DNA from: Ruminococcus flavefaciens
GTDB taxonomy: Bacteria > Bacillota > Clostridia > Oscillospirales > Ruminococcaceae
Direction of reading: 5' to 3'
NCBI GenBank assembly: GCA_902777125.1
Contig: CACYSQ010000030.1
Span: forward strand, 1-49,719
Length of the DNA: 49,719 nucleotides
The translations under genes and the position numbers were made by a program. Within the stretch, counting starts at the first letter, position 1; every line of letters begins with the position of its first letter. The notes under the pieces are model-generated. The model saw only the letters and a program-made list of their open reading frames with translations, ran no database searches and was not told the DNA's origin. Of this stretch, positions 33,538 through 40,941 are shown one piece after another.

Positions 33538-33762
33538 TTATTCAACATAATTCTCAACATCGTCGAGAATTACTCCTTTTTTACAATACTGGTATAAGCG
33601 TCTATGTCGTAATATCTGATTTTGACATTGGTACCAACCTTGAGCTTATTTAAGGTACTGGGGAAAAGCTTCGTCTTCACTGTATTCCTTCCTCGGTTCT
33701 GTTATACGTTCCTGCATTCGTATTGATTCATAAGAGAATTCAATTGAAAAGATTAAGGCTGC
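33538..33762 (-). pseudogene. Decayed coding remnant with two frame breaks
   Basis: Three abutting minus-strand frames read as one protein-like tail. The pieces are IEFSYESIRMQERITEPRKE...AFPQYL, then NKLKVGTNVKIRYYDIDAYT...VKK, then GVILDDVENYVE and a stop at 33538. The first break is near the TTAAATAA region and the second at an A6 run (AAAAAAGGAG). No family is recognised. I read it as a frame-shifted remnant rather than a functional gene. Confidence 0.4.
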
Positions 33763-33783
33763 CTAGGAAGCCTTAGTTATCAT

Positions 33784-33822
33784 AAAAAAATCAGCAGCCT
33801 GAAACCGAACTTCAGCTGCTGA
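33784..33822 (-). terminator. Terminator of coiled-coil protein gene
   Basis: On minus, TCAGCAG plus CTGAA pair with TTCAG plus CTGCTGA (12 pairs with one bulge, 33791-33822), then seven T. It lies about 200 bases past the stop at 34020. Confidence 0.7.
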
Positions 33823-34019
33823 GGGGAAAGTTTTTATTGCAGTTACGAATTTTTACATTTGATAATGTAATTGCCCATGCAGCAACTCATATCTTTAACA
33901 CTAAACATACAGTTTAAACACTTAGTCCTGCACGGATTTTATTAATAACGGAAACCATTAACTCTAAACCCGAACATTCTAAGACGATAATCTTAAAAAA
34001 ACTGCAAACGGAACGAAGC

Positions 34020-34523
34020 TTAAATATCCACCTCCATTTCAACGGTATTATTCACATAATCAAGCGCGGTCTGTGCCTTTGCAAGTGTCTCAGAAAGCGC
34101 ATCATAATCATTCTGTGCAAGCTCAATATCATAATTGGCGTAAGTGTATTCAATAACACTTTTAAGTCCAACGGCTCTTTCGCGCTGTATTGGAAGCGCA
34201 TTTTTCATACCCGATAACGTCGAGCATCTTTTGGTAAGCTGAGGAATGTAAACAAGCATTTCGTCGATCGTAATGTTGAATTCCGGTATCACTGTTGTGC
34301 AGTTGAACACATTTAGAATGTGCTTTAATCTGCGTATCTTCCCTTCAATCTCAGCCATCTGAGTCTTTGTCTCAGTGTAGTCGTACTTAGGGCGAACCAT
34401 TTCGAGATCCTCTCCCTGTGCTGCAACGAAGGTCTTGCAGTTGTACTCGCGGGTGTTAAGTGTGGCAAGCTCGTCTTTAAGCTGACGGAGCAGCTTGGCT
34501 GCCTGTGCGGATGTCATTTTCAT
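34020..34523 (-). CDS. Conserved hypothetical coiled-coil protein, 167 residues
   Basis: The protein is mostly helical and charged: MTSAQAAKLLRQLKDELATL at the start, a long central helix (AEIEGKIRRLKHILNVFN), and a C-terminal helix ending YVNNTVEMEVDI. The segment FNCTTVIPEFNITIDEMLVYIPQL interrupts the coils. No catalytic motif, signal peptide or membrane segment is seen. The start has SD GGAGG eight bases upstream. Similar short Clostridial proteins of unknown role exist, but I cannot name the family. Confidence 0.7.
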   Translation of the reverse strand: MKMTSAQAAKLLRQLKDELATLNTREYNCKTFVAAQGEDLEMVRPKYDYTETKTQMAEIEGKIRRLKHILNVFNCTTVIPEFNITIDEMLVYIPQLTKRCSTLSGMKNALPIQRERAVGLKSVIEYTYANYDIELAQNDYDALSETLAKAQTALDYVNNTVEMEVDI

Positions 34524-34775
34524 AGTGTTTTCCTCCTTTTAGTATGCTGATCGAGTTTTTCTTTTCGTCTGTACCCATTATATCATAGGCAATGTTCAAT
34601 TGTTTTTTTTTCGTCAGCACAGCAACAACTGTGCATTTTCTTTTTTAATGATACAGCATTCAAGGTTGAATGTCAATATCATTTCCATTAATCATAATAT
34701 CACTTCTGATGTCCAAAATTTAAGGCAAGTTTACCGAATGGGCAGTAAAACAGGAGAGTTCAAAGGAGGATCCAT

Positions 34776-35351
34776 ATGAACTACTATGATTACATAAATA
34801 TCATCAAAGGTACTCCGGAGACGCAGGGCTTAGAGTACGATAAAGCTGTAATGTGGCTTCATCCGGAAAAACTTCCGCTGGGCGTTGTTTCACTCAACGG
34901 TTGTTCCGATAAGATTATAAGGATACCTAAAACGGCTGTCAACAGTTACGGTAAGGAAGTTGCCGTAATTGGAATAGGATGTGACGCTTTTCAGGGAAAC
35001 ACAACTGTTACCGATGTTATACTACACCCCGGTATCAGAATGGTTGGCGGCAGCACATTTAAAGGTTGTACCGCCCTCGAAAGGATATACTTTCCACGGC
35101 AGATAAAACGAATAAGCAAGTATATGTTTTCCGGATGTTCCTCCCTGACTGACGTTTACTATGAGGGCAGCTATGAAGAATGGAAAAAGCTTGAAAAGCC
35201 AACTGAAAAGCGCGTAAAAGTATTCGGTAAGCTTGTCCCGGGAACGCCGGTTCAGGTTGTCATTTCGGACAAGATCGTCCGTACAGCAGGAATCGAATCG
35301 CTTTGTCTTGCGACTATTCACTTTAACTGCGATTATCCAAAGCAGGTATGA
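34776..35351 (+). CDS. Short BspA-type LRR protein (tandem copy 1)
   Basis: This 191-residue protein has a central LRR_5 block (VAVIGIGCDAFQGNTTVTDVILHPGIRMVGGSTFKGCTALERIYFPRQIKRISKYMFSGCSSLTDVYYEGS), flanked by a conserved N-terminus (MNYYDYINIIKGTPETQGLEY) and a C-terminal cap. No secretion signal is seen. SD AAAGGAGG lies before the ATG. The next gene, 24 bases downstream, is a clear paralogue with the same architecture. Confidence 0.75.
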   Translation: MNYYDYINIIKGTPETQGLEYDKAVMWLHPEKLPLGVVSLNGCSDKIIRIPKTAVNSYGKEVAVIGIGCDAFQGNTTVTDVILHPGIRMVGGSTFKGCTALERIYFPRQIKRISKYMFSGCSSLTDVYYEGSYEEWKKLEKPTEKRVKVFGKLVPGTPVQVVISDKIVRTAGIESLCLATIHFNCDYPKQV

Positions 35352-35375
35352 CCTTCAATATTAAGGAGGTACAAT

Positions 35376-35945
35376 ATGAATTACAACGAATACAGAAAAA
35401 TCATTAAGAACACTCCTGATACAGAGGGACTTGAATACGGACTTGCTGTCGTAATGCTGCAACCTGACCGGCTCCCTCTCCGTGTCGTTTCATCAAATTA
35501 CTGCACAAATAAGATCATCAGAGTTCCCAGCCGCACTGTCAATTCCTACAGTAAAAAAGTTCCGGTAATAAGAATAGGTGCCAACGCTTTCAAGGACAAT
35601 AAAACTGTTACTGATATAATACTCGGTTCTGATATTTGCAGCATAGGAGCAGGTGCATTTGCAGGCTGTACCGCCCTTGAAAGAATAACGATACCCAAAG
35701 GCGTAAAGCGTATCAGCGAGGGTACTTTTGCAGGCTGCACTGCGCTTACCGATGTTTATTATGAGGGGACGCTTGACGAATGGAAAGCCATTGATATTGT
35801 CAGCGAGAAACGTGAACTTGATCTTGGAAGTCTTGCCGCCGGTTCTCCTGTACAGCAAGTTACTGAGGAACGGCTTACCCGCATTTCCGGGAACGAAGTG
35901 CTGTATAGGGCAGCTATACATTGCAGGTGTTACATTTCAAAATAA
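35376..35945 (+). CDS. Short BspA-type LRR protein (tandem copy 2)
   Basis: This 189-residue paralogue of the preceding gene shares the opening MNYNEYRKIIKNTPDTEGLEY, the central repeats (IRIGANAFKDNKTVTDIIL, SIGAGAFAGCTALERITIP, RISEGTFAGCTALTDVYYEGTLDEWKAI) and the closing cap. The two genes arose by tandem duplication and are co-transcribed. SD TAAGGAGG is eight bases upstream. The YYEGT...EWK motif after the last repeat is typical of Clostridial LRR_5 proteins. The role is unknown; probably protein binding. Confidence 0.75.
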   Translation: MNYNEYRKIIKNTPDTEGLEYGLAVVMLQPDRLPLRVVSSNYCTNKIIRVPSRTVNSYSKKVPVIRIGANAFKDNKTVTDIILGSDICSIGAGAFAGCTALERITIPKGVKRISEGTFAGCTALTDVYYEGTLDEWKAIDIVSEKRELDLGSLAAGSPVQQVTEERLTRISGNEVLYRAAIHCRCYISK

Positions 35946-35958
35946 ACCTCATATATAC

Positions 35959-35982
35959 AAAAACAGCCCTCAAATGAGGGCT
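35959..35982 (-). terminator. Terminator of ABC exporter gene
   Basis: AGCCCTC pairs with GAGGGCT (35965-35982), with five T following on minus. It lies 140 bases past the exporter stop at 36122 and beyond the plus-strand terminator, so the two convergent units overlap. Confidence 0.55.
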
Positions 35983-36093
35983 CAGACAGTCAAAAAAGTC
36001 TTATTTCATATGGTGCGCCTTTGGGATCAGCTCAAGGGAGAACCTCCCTTCAAAATCCCGTTTTCAGCGTTTTTTCACTTTTTGATAAACTAA

Positions 36094-36122
36094 CCCGGAT
36101 ACAGAAGTATCCGGGCTTTTTT
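36094..36122 (+). terminator. Terminator of tandem LRR genes
   Basis: CCCGGATAC (36094-36102) pairs perfectly with GTATCCGGG (36107-36115) around AGAA, followed by C and six T. The T run abuts the stop codon of the convergent exporter gene. Confidence 0.8.
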
Positions 36123-37990
36123 CATTCTCCGCTTTCACCCTCGGAATATCCGAGATCGAAAGACGGCTGTTCAGCGGCACGGCTGAACTGTGTCTCATAC
36201 AGCTGAGTATATACGCCGCCTCTGCCCGCAAGTTCACTGTGAGTTCCGCGTTCGGCAATCTCACCGTTGCACACTACAAGTATTTCGTCTGCGGCAAGGA
36301 TCGTTGAAAGGCGATGTGCAATAAGTATGCTCGTTCTGGTAGCAATAAGCGGTTCGATAGCGTCCTGTATCTTCTGTTCGGAAATGGAATCCAGTGCGGA
36401 TGTGGCTTCGTCGAATATCATAAGTGCAGGATCTTTAAGAAGTATCCGGGCTATGGATATCCTCTGCTTTTCACCGCCTGAAAGCTTCAGACCGCGGTTT
36501 CCAACTACAGTGTCCAGACCTGCTTCCTGCGCGGAAATGAAGTCATAGATATTGGCGCGTTTGCAGGCTTCTATCAGTTCTTCCTCAGTTGCATCGGGCT
36601 TTGCATACAGCAGATTATCACGGACTGTGCCGTTGAAAAGATATGTCTCCTGACTTACGATACCGATATTTCTGCGGATAAATTCAAGGTCAAGCTTGCG
36701 GACATCAGAGCCGTCGAACAGCACCTCGCCGTCAATTACATCGTAAAGACGCGGGATAAGGTTTATGAGCGTACTCTTTCCTGATCCCGAAGGACCTACG
36801 ATAGCTATGCACTTCCCCTTTTCAAGTCTGAAGCTGACGTCCTTGAGTATTTCCCTTTCAGGTGAATAATGAAATCGTACATGACGGAATTCCACCTCGC
36901 CCTCAGCGTGGTCGGGAACTATGGCATCAGGCGCATTCTCGATCTCAACAGGCATATCGTAATACTCGAAAATACGTGAAAACAGCGCCATTGAACGTAT
37001 CCAGTCTACCTGTATGTTCAGAAGCTGATTGACCGGACCGTACATCTTTCCGAGAAGCGCGACAAGAACCGTTATCTTTCCGACGGTAATGGAAGAATCG
37101 TACTTCATCATTATGATTCCGCCCACAAGATAGATGAGCATCGGGCCTATATTGGTGAATGTATTCAGTGCCATTCTGAACCAGCGTCCTGCCATACTCT
37201 CCCTGATATTCAGACGTATCATATCGTGGTTGACCTTTTCATAGCGGTTGAACTCACGCTTCTCCATGCCGAAAAGCTTGACAAGGAGCTGTCCGCTGAC
37301 AGACATAGTCTCGTTGAGTATACCGTTTATCTCATCATTGCACGCCTGCGACTCTTTTGTTATAGTCCAGCGTGCCTTGCCAGCGCTGCGCGTGGGTATG
37401 GTAAAAAGCGGAACTATCATTACTCCCACAAGTGCAAGTATCCAGCTTTCGCGGAACATTATGACCAGTGCGACCGCAAGGGTTATCGAGTTTGAGATTA
37501 TACTCGTCAGTGTTCCTGTTATGACCTGCTGTACTCCTGATATATCACTGGTCATTCGTGTGATGATATCTCCCTGATTGTTCGTTGTAAAGAACCTCTG
37601 TGACATCTTCTGGAGATGCAGATACATAGCATTTCGCATATCGTATGTGATGTGCTGGGCTATCCATGTATTGAGATAGCTTTCAAGTATGCCTATGAGA
37701 TTTGCAAGCAGTGTAACTCCAAAGGACAAAAGAATAAACAGCACAAGCTTGTTCATATTCCGACCTATAAGGCCCTCGTCCACGATACGTCCTGTCAGTA
37801 CCGACGGCATGAGCGTGAGTATCGCAGATGCAAGAATAGAGATAAGCACGATGGTCATCTGCTTCCAGTATGGCTTCAGATAGGAGAAAATGCGCCTCAG
37901 CAGTGCTTTCGTGACCTTTGGCCTGTTTTTCTTTTCTTCGTCCGATAAAAATCCCGGACCTAATCTGCCTCCAGGCGGCGGCATAAGCAT
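36122..37990 (-). CDS. ABC exporter, fused membrane and ATPase domains
   Basis: This 622-residue half-transporter of the MsbA/LmrA/BmrA type is expected to work as a homodimer or with a partner that is not present here. Six membrane helices span about 43-335. The nucleotide-binding domain (about 370-600) has Walker A GPSGSGKST (about 400), the Q-loop (GIVSQETYLFNGTVRDN), signature LSGGEKQR (about 504), Walker B/D-loop DEATSALD (about 529) and the switch His in IAHRLST. The N-terminus is Pro/Gly-rich (MLMPPPGGRLGPGF). The gene is monocistronic with its own promoter. The substrate, drug or lipid, is unknown. Confidence 0.93.
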   Translation of the reverse strand: MLMPPPGGRLGPGFLSDEEKKNRPKVTKALLRRIFSYLKPYWKQMTIVLISILASAILTLMPSVLTGRIVDEGLIGRNMNKLVLFILLSFGVTLLANLIGILESYLNTWIAQHITYDMRNAMYLHLQKMSQRFFTTNNQGDIITRMTSDISGVQQVITGTLTSIISNSITLAVALVIMFRESWILALVGVMIVPLFTIPTRSAGKARWTITKESQACNDEINGILNETMSVSGQLLVKLFGMEKREFNRYEKVNHDMIRLNIRESMAGRWFRMALNTFTNIGPMLIYLVGGIIMMKYDSSITVGKITVLVALLGKMYGPVNQLLNIQVDWIRSMALFSRIFEYYDMPVEIENAPDAIVPDHAEGEVEFRHVRFHYSPEREILKDVSFRLEKGKCIAIVGPSGSGKSTLINLIPRLYDVIDGEVLFDGSDVRKLDLEFIRRNIGIVSQETYLFNGTVRDNLLYAKPDATEEELIEACKRANIYDFISAQEAGLDTVVGNRGLKLSGGEKQRISIARILLKDPALMIFDEATSALDSISEQKIQDAIEPLIATRTSILIAHRLSTILAADEILVVCNGEIAERGTHSELAGRGGVYTQLYETQFSRAAEQPSFDLGYSEGESGE

Positions 37991-38039
37991 TCGCTTCCCT
38001 TCTATTGTGTTTTCTCAGTCATTCAAAGCTGTCCAGTAC

Positions 38040-38068
38040 ATTATATCACTTAATCGGGAAGAAAGCAA
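38040..38068 (-). promoter_or_regulatory. Promoter of ABC exporter gene
   Basis: On minus, -35 TTGCTT (38063-38068, weak), 17 bases, -10 TATAAT (38040-38045). It lies 50 bases before the start codon. Confidence 0.55.
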
Positions 38069-38093
38069 TATATTGACGATTTTGTGTTCAAAT

Positions 38094-38123
38094 AAAAATC
38101 AACAGCCCTCAGATGAGGGCTGT
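38094..38123 (-). terminator. Terminator after small basic gene
   Basis: ACAGCCCTC (38102-38110) pairs perfectly with GAGGGCTGT (38115-38123) around AGAT; on minus it is followed by TGATTTTT. It lies four bases past the stop of the 56-residue gene. Confidence 0.75.
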
Positions 38124-38126
38124 CCG

Positions 38127-38297
38127 TCATTCTTCAAAAAGTGGATTACGGTGCTTAGGATTGCGCTTGTAGGCTTTCTTTTTGTCCGGAGCAACACGGG
38201 TGACGAGATTGACGCCGTTCCAGTCCCGGCGCTTTGCGGAGTTGAGCTTTTTCTGCTCCTTCTTGCTCATTTTGTCATAGGATACGAATTGTTCCAT
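38127..38297 (-). CDS. Small basic protein, 56 residues, coupled to cstA
   Basis: ATG at 38297 shares its A with the TAA of the truncated cstA (TAATG). The product opens MEQFVSYDKMSKKEQKKLN and is strongly basic in the middle (KRRDWNGVN...DKKKAYKRNPKHRNP), ending LFEE. No signal peptide or membrane segment is seen. The reading frame, tight coupling and a terminator directly after it support a real gene. Basic proteins of this size accompany CstA-type transporters in related bacteria, as I recall; the role is unknown. Confidence 0.75.
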   Translation of the reverse strand: MEQFVSYDKMSKKEQKKLNSAKRRDWNGVNLVTRVAPDKKKAYKRNPKHRNPLFEE

Positions 38298-38851
38298 TAT
38301 TCTTCACCTGCCTTGTCTATCGGAAGGGGCGTTGCGAGCACATAATAGATCAGTATAACGGCTATCCAGAATGAGCCTGAGAGAGCCTTCGGCGTCATAT
38401 TTGCGATGAGGTTTGCAGGACTCGTTATGAATACAGTACCTGTCAACAGAAGCAAAAGTACCGAAAATGCACGCATTATATACATTGCAGGCTTTCCAAG
38501 ATATTTTCCGGAGAGCTGGGCTATTGAAGCACCGCTATTTCTCTCGGAGATCATACCGCTCATATAGTCGTGAACGGCGCCCCCGAGAATTGAACCCAAA
38601 ACTATCCACAGGAAAACTACCGGTCCGAAGCAGGCACCCATAAGAGCACCGAAAATAGGTCCTGTTCCGGCAATATTCAGAAGCTGTATTAGCACAGCCT
38701 TCCACTTTTTTATTGGCATATAATCCACGCCGTCGTTGAGTTCGACAGCGGGGGTTTTTCTGTCATCCGGTGCGAATATCTTTTCGGTCAGCCGTCCATA
38801 GACGGCGAATCCGAAAAATAGAATCACAAGAGCAAGTATAAATGATACCAC
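38297..38851 (-). CDS. cstA: Truncated carbon starvation protein A (peptide/pyruvate transporter)
   Basis: The roughly 184 residues match only the N-terminal part of CstA. The family signature (IKKWKAVLIQLLNIAGTGPIFGALMGACFGPVVFLWIVLGSILGGAVHDYMSGMISERN) and about five membrane helices are intact. After VLATPLPIDK the protein ends AGEE-stop, whereas family members continue for some 300 residues. The stop is fused to the start of the next gene, so a clean internal deletion removed the C-terminal two thirds. GTG at 38851 (SD AGGTGA five bases upstream) is preferred over GTG at 38860. Transport function is doubtful. Confidence 0.75.
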   Translation of the reverse strand: MVSFILALVILFFGFAVYGRLTEKIFAPDDRKTPAVELNDGVDYMPIKKWKAVLIQLLNIAGTGPIFGALMGACFGPVVFLWIVLGSILGGAVHDYMSGMISERNSGASIAQLSGKYLGKPAMYIMRAFSVLLLLLTGTVFITSPANLIANMTPKALSGSFWIAVILIYYVLATPLPIDKAGEE

Positions 38852-38898
38852 TTTGATCACCTAAATAAAAAATAATGTTCAGCTATAACCTAAAGTGC

Positions 38899-38932
38899 CT
38901 CCAAGGAGCGATCCCCGGAGGCGCTTATTGCG
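38899..38932 (-). terminator. Weak terminator after VOC array
   Basis: On minus, AAG-C-GCCTCC pairs with GGAGGC-A-CTT around a 14-base loop; no strong T run follows. It separates the VOC genes from cstA only partially. Confidence 0.4.
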
Positions 38933-38936
38933 AATA

Positions 38937-39317
38937 TCAGTCCTTGATATGCTGGCAGAGATCGAAAGCAAAGCCGCTTGGAGAGATAAGCATAGCCGAT
39001 TTGTTCGTTGTTGTCTGAACGGTATGATCGCCTCTTGGGTTTTTGAATCCCCTGTCAAGCAGCAGCTGGTAAGCTTCATCGAAATTGTCTACGTTCATAC
39101 GGATAAGTGTAAGGTCACGGTCACCCTGGAGATTCTCGACCTGAGCAATATCAACGTAGAAGCCGTTTGCGTCTTTCATGCGTACATTTGTGAGATCACC
39201 TGTACCGAGGTCTGCACCGAGAGTGTGGCGCTTCTCGAAGCCAAGCTCCTCAAAAAGCTTAATGGCAGCCTCTGCGTTCTTTGTAACTATGAGGGGGTTA
39301 AAAGTAGTGATATTCAT
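38937..39317 (-). CDS. VOC-fold (glyoxalase-like) protein, tandem copy 1
   Basis: This 126-residue cytosolic protein is the most 3' of five paralogues. The shared frame is MNITTFNPLIVTKNAEAAIKLFEELGF, then RMKDANGFYVDIAQV, LIRMNVDNFDEAY, GFKNPRGD and a terminal ISPSGF...QHIKD. This is the beta-alpha-beta-beta-beta pattern of VOC proteins. Conserved His at about 31 and in QHI could be ligands, but no classic metal triad is evident, so a lyase reaction should not be assumed. SD AGGAGG lies before the ATG. Confidence 0.82.
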   Translation of the reverse strand: MNITTFNPLIVTKNAEAAIKLFEELGFEKRHTLGADLGTGDLTNVRMKDANGFYVDIAQVENLQGDRDLTLIRMNVDNFDEAYQLLLDRGFKNPRGDHTVQTTTNKSAMLISPSGFAFDLCQHIKD

Positions 39318-39335
39318 AGTAAATCCTCCTGATAT

Positions 39336-39710
39336 TTACTTTTTGATGTGTTCGATAAGGCTTATCATGAAACCTGAGGGTGAGATCATTGTAGCTGCTT
39401 TAACGCTCTTTGTATTGATCGTACCATCGCCTCTGTTGTTCTTGAAGCCGTGCTTGATAAGAATTTCATACGCTTCATCGAAGTTATCCACATTCATTCT
39501 TATAAGTGTAATATCCTGCGGAAGGCCATCCCACTGGGCAATATCAACGTGGAATCCGTTTTCATCCTTCATGCGAGTACTTGTTACGTCAGTAGTTTCC
39601 AGAGCTGTAGTAGGAGTATGTGTCTTTTTGAAGCCGAGCTCCTCAAAGAGCTTGATAGCTTCATCAGCCTTTGCTGATGTGATAAGCGGATCAAATGTTG
39701 TAATTTTCAT
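39336..39710 (-). CDS. VOC-fold protein, tandem copy 2
   Basis: This 124-residue paralogue has KLFEELGFKKTHT, RMKDENGFHVDIAQWDGLPQD, LIRMNVDNFDEAYEILIKHGFKNNRGD and SPSGFMISLIEHIKK. It shares HGFKN..GD and the INTKS/LDTKS segment with copy 5, suggesting those two are close. It lies 18 bases before copy 1. The differences between copies lie mainly at about 28-45 and 95-110, the regions that shape the VOC pocket, hinting at different ligands (inference). Confidence 0.82.
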   Translation of the reverse strand: MKITTFDPLITSAKADEAIKLFEELGFKKTHTPTTALETTDVTSTRMKDENGFHVDIAQWDGLPQDITLIRMNVDNFDEAYEILIKHGFKNNRGDGTINTKSVKAATMISPSGFMISLIEHIKK

Positions 39711-39734
39711 AACAATACTCTCCTTTTTGACATA

Positions 39735-40112
39735 TCAGTCATTTTTTATATGCTGTATGAGATTGACAGCAAAACCAGTAGATGAGATCATCATCGCTGA
39801 TTTTGCCGACTTACTGGGGATAGAGCGGTCACCGTAGATATTCTTGAATCCGTGTTCTATGAGCATATCGTAGGCTTTTTCGAAATCGTCAGTATTCATT
39901 CGTATGGAAACTATATCGTGCGGAATATCAGCATCTACCTGAGAAATATCGAGATAGAATCCGTTTGCGTCTTTCATCCTGATAGCGGTTACATCATAAT
40001 CACCGATACCATCCTGTTTATGCCGCCTCTCGAAGCCGAGCTCCTCAAAGAGCTTTATGAGCGGTTCTGCGTTCTTGGTAACGATCTGAGGATTGAATGT
40101 TGTAATTTTCAT
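39735..40112 (-). CDS. VOC-fold protein, tandem copy 3
   Basis: A 125-residue paralogue with FNPQIVTKNAEPLIKLFEELGFERRHK, RMKDANGFYLDISQVDADIPHD, IRMNTDDFEKAYDMLIEHGFKNIYGD and SSTGFAVNLIQHIKND. It is the only copy with SSTGF instead of SPSGF. The N-terminal IVTKNAE is shared with copy 1. SD AAAGGAGA lies upstream. The reaction is unknown. Confidence 0.82.
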   Translation of the reverse strand: MKITTFNPQIVTKNAEPLIKLFEELGFERRHKQDGIGDYDVTAIRMKDANGFYLDISQVDADIPHDIVSIRMNTDDFEKAYDMLIEHGFKNIYGDRSIPSKSAKSAMMISSTGFAVNLIQHIKND

Positions 40113-40132
40113 AATGTCATTTCTCCTTTAAT

Positions 40133-40504
40133 TTACTTTTTGATATGCTGTGCAAGGCTTATCGCATAACCGGAAGGCGATACCATTAGAGTTGCTTTTG
40201 ATGATCCGGTGTCTGTGATCCTGTCACCCTGTGAATTCTTGAACCCGTGAGCTGTAAGGAATTCATATGCTTCGTCAAAATCTCTTACGTTCATTCTGAT
40301 AGCTGTCATATCCTGCGGCATCTGCTCTACCTGAGCAACGTCAACTCTGAAGCCGTCCGGGTGTTTCATATCAAAACTTGTTATGTCTTTATCATTTATG
40401 TTGGTCTTAGTGTGTCTGTACTCAAATCCAAGGGCTTCAAAGAGCTCTGTTATTGCCTTTGCATCCTTTGATAAGATGAGTGGGTTAAATGCTGTGACCT
40501 TCAT
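40133..40504 (-). CDS. VOC-fold protein, tandem copy 4
   Basis: A 123-residue paralogue and the most divergent of the five: FNPLILSKDAKAITELFEALGFEYRHTKTNINDKDITSFDMKHPDGFRVDVAQVEQMPQD. FEAL replaces FEEL, and DMKHPDGF replaces RMKxxNGF. It ends SPSGYAISLAQHIKK. SD AGGAGG lies before the ATG. It may represent the ancestral single-copy type seen in many Clostridia; this would need a tree. Confidence 0.82.
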   Translation of the reverse strand: MKVTAFNPLILSKDAKAITELFEALGFEYRHTKTNINDKDITSFDMKHPDGFRVDVAQVEQMPQDMTAIRMNVRDFDEAYEFLTAHGFKNSQGDRITDTGSSKATLMVSPSGYAISLAQHIKK

Positions 40505-40525
40505 AATAATTCCTCCTGAATTCTA

Positions 40526-40897
40526 CTATTTTATATGCTTAACAAGTGCAACAGAAAAACCAGAAGGCGATACCATAGTTGCTTCTATCGCTGACTTTGT
40601 ATCGAGGGTATTGTCGCCTCTTGTATTTTTAAATCCGTGCTTGATGAAAATATCGTACGCTTCTTCAAAATTGTCAACATTCATACGGATAAGCATCCGA
40701 TCATTGGGAATGTTACCAATGTTAGCAACGTCGATATGAAAGCCGCTCTCGTTTTTCATACGTGTGGTCTGAACCTCTCCGATTTCAACCTTTGTGACAG
40801 GATCGTGTGTAATTTCAAATCCAAGCTCCTCAAAAAGCTTGACAACATCACCGGTCTTAGGCGATAAGATCAAGGGGTCAAAAGTAGTGATTTTCAT
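40526..40897 (-). CDS. VOC-fold protein, tandem copy 5 (first transcribed)
   Basis: A 123-residue paralogue: FDPLILSPKTGDVVKLFEELGFEITHD, RMKNESGFHIDVANIGNIPND, LIRMNVDNFEEAYDIFIKHGFKNTRGD, SPSGFSVALVKHIK. It is 44 bases downstream of the HD-kinase gene. In the gap an 8-bp hairpin TTACTGCA-TTG-TGCAGTAA (40916-40934) stands just before the SD without a T run, so co-transcription with the kinase gene is likely. Confidence 0.82.
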   Translation of the reverse strand: MKITTFDPLILSPKTGDVVKLFEELGFEITHDPVTKVEIGEVQTTRMKNESGFHIDVANIGNIPNDRMLIRMNVDNFEEAYDIFIKHGFKNTRGDNTLDTKSAIEATMVSPSGFSVALVKHIK

Positions 40898-40941
40898 AAT
40901 AATTCCTCCTTTATTTTACTGCATTGTGCAGTAATAAGCGT

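Larger units (their letters stand above)
33421..34019. other. Gene-poor spacer, 599 bases
   Basis: It holds the metallophosphoesterase promoter, the decayed remnant at 33538-33762, an inverted repeat TAAGGCT-N8-AGCCTTA (33754-33775) and the terminator at 33784-33822. The stretch 33830-34019 shows no recognisable element. Confidence 0.5.

Noticed and set aside
33549-33600. Programmed -1 frameshift: slippery A-AAA-AAG followed by a hairpin AATTCTC/GAGAATT joins two frames into VKKGVILDDVENYVE
   Set aside because: A second frame break lies upstream in the same remnant, the product would be under 50 residues, and no family supports it. A decayed gene is simpler.
40916-40934. Terminator between HD-kinase and VOC genes
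   Set aside because: The 8-bp hairpin has no T run and directly abuts the SD of the next gene, so it more likely affects mRNA processing or translation.
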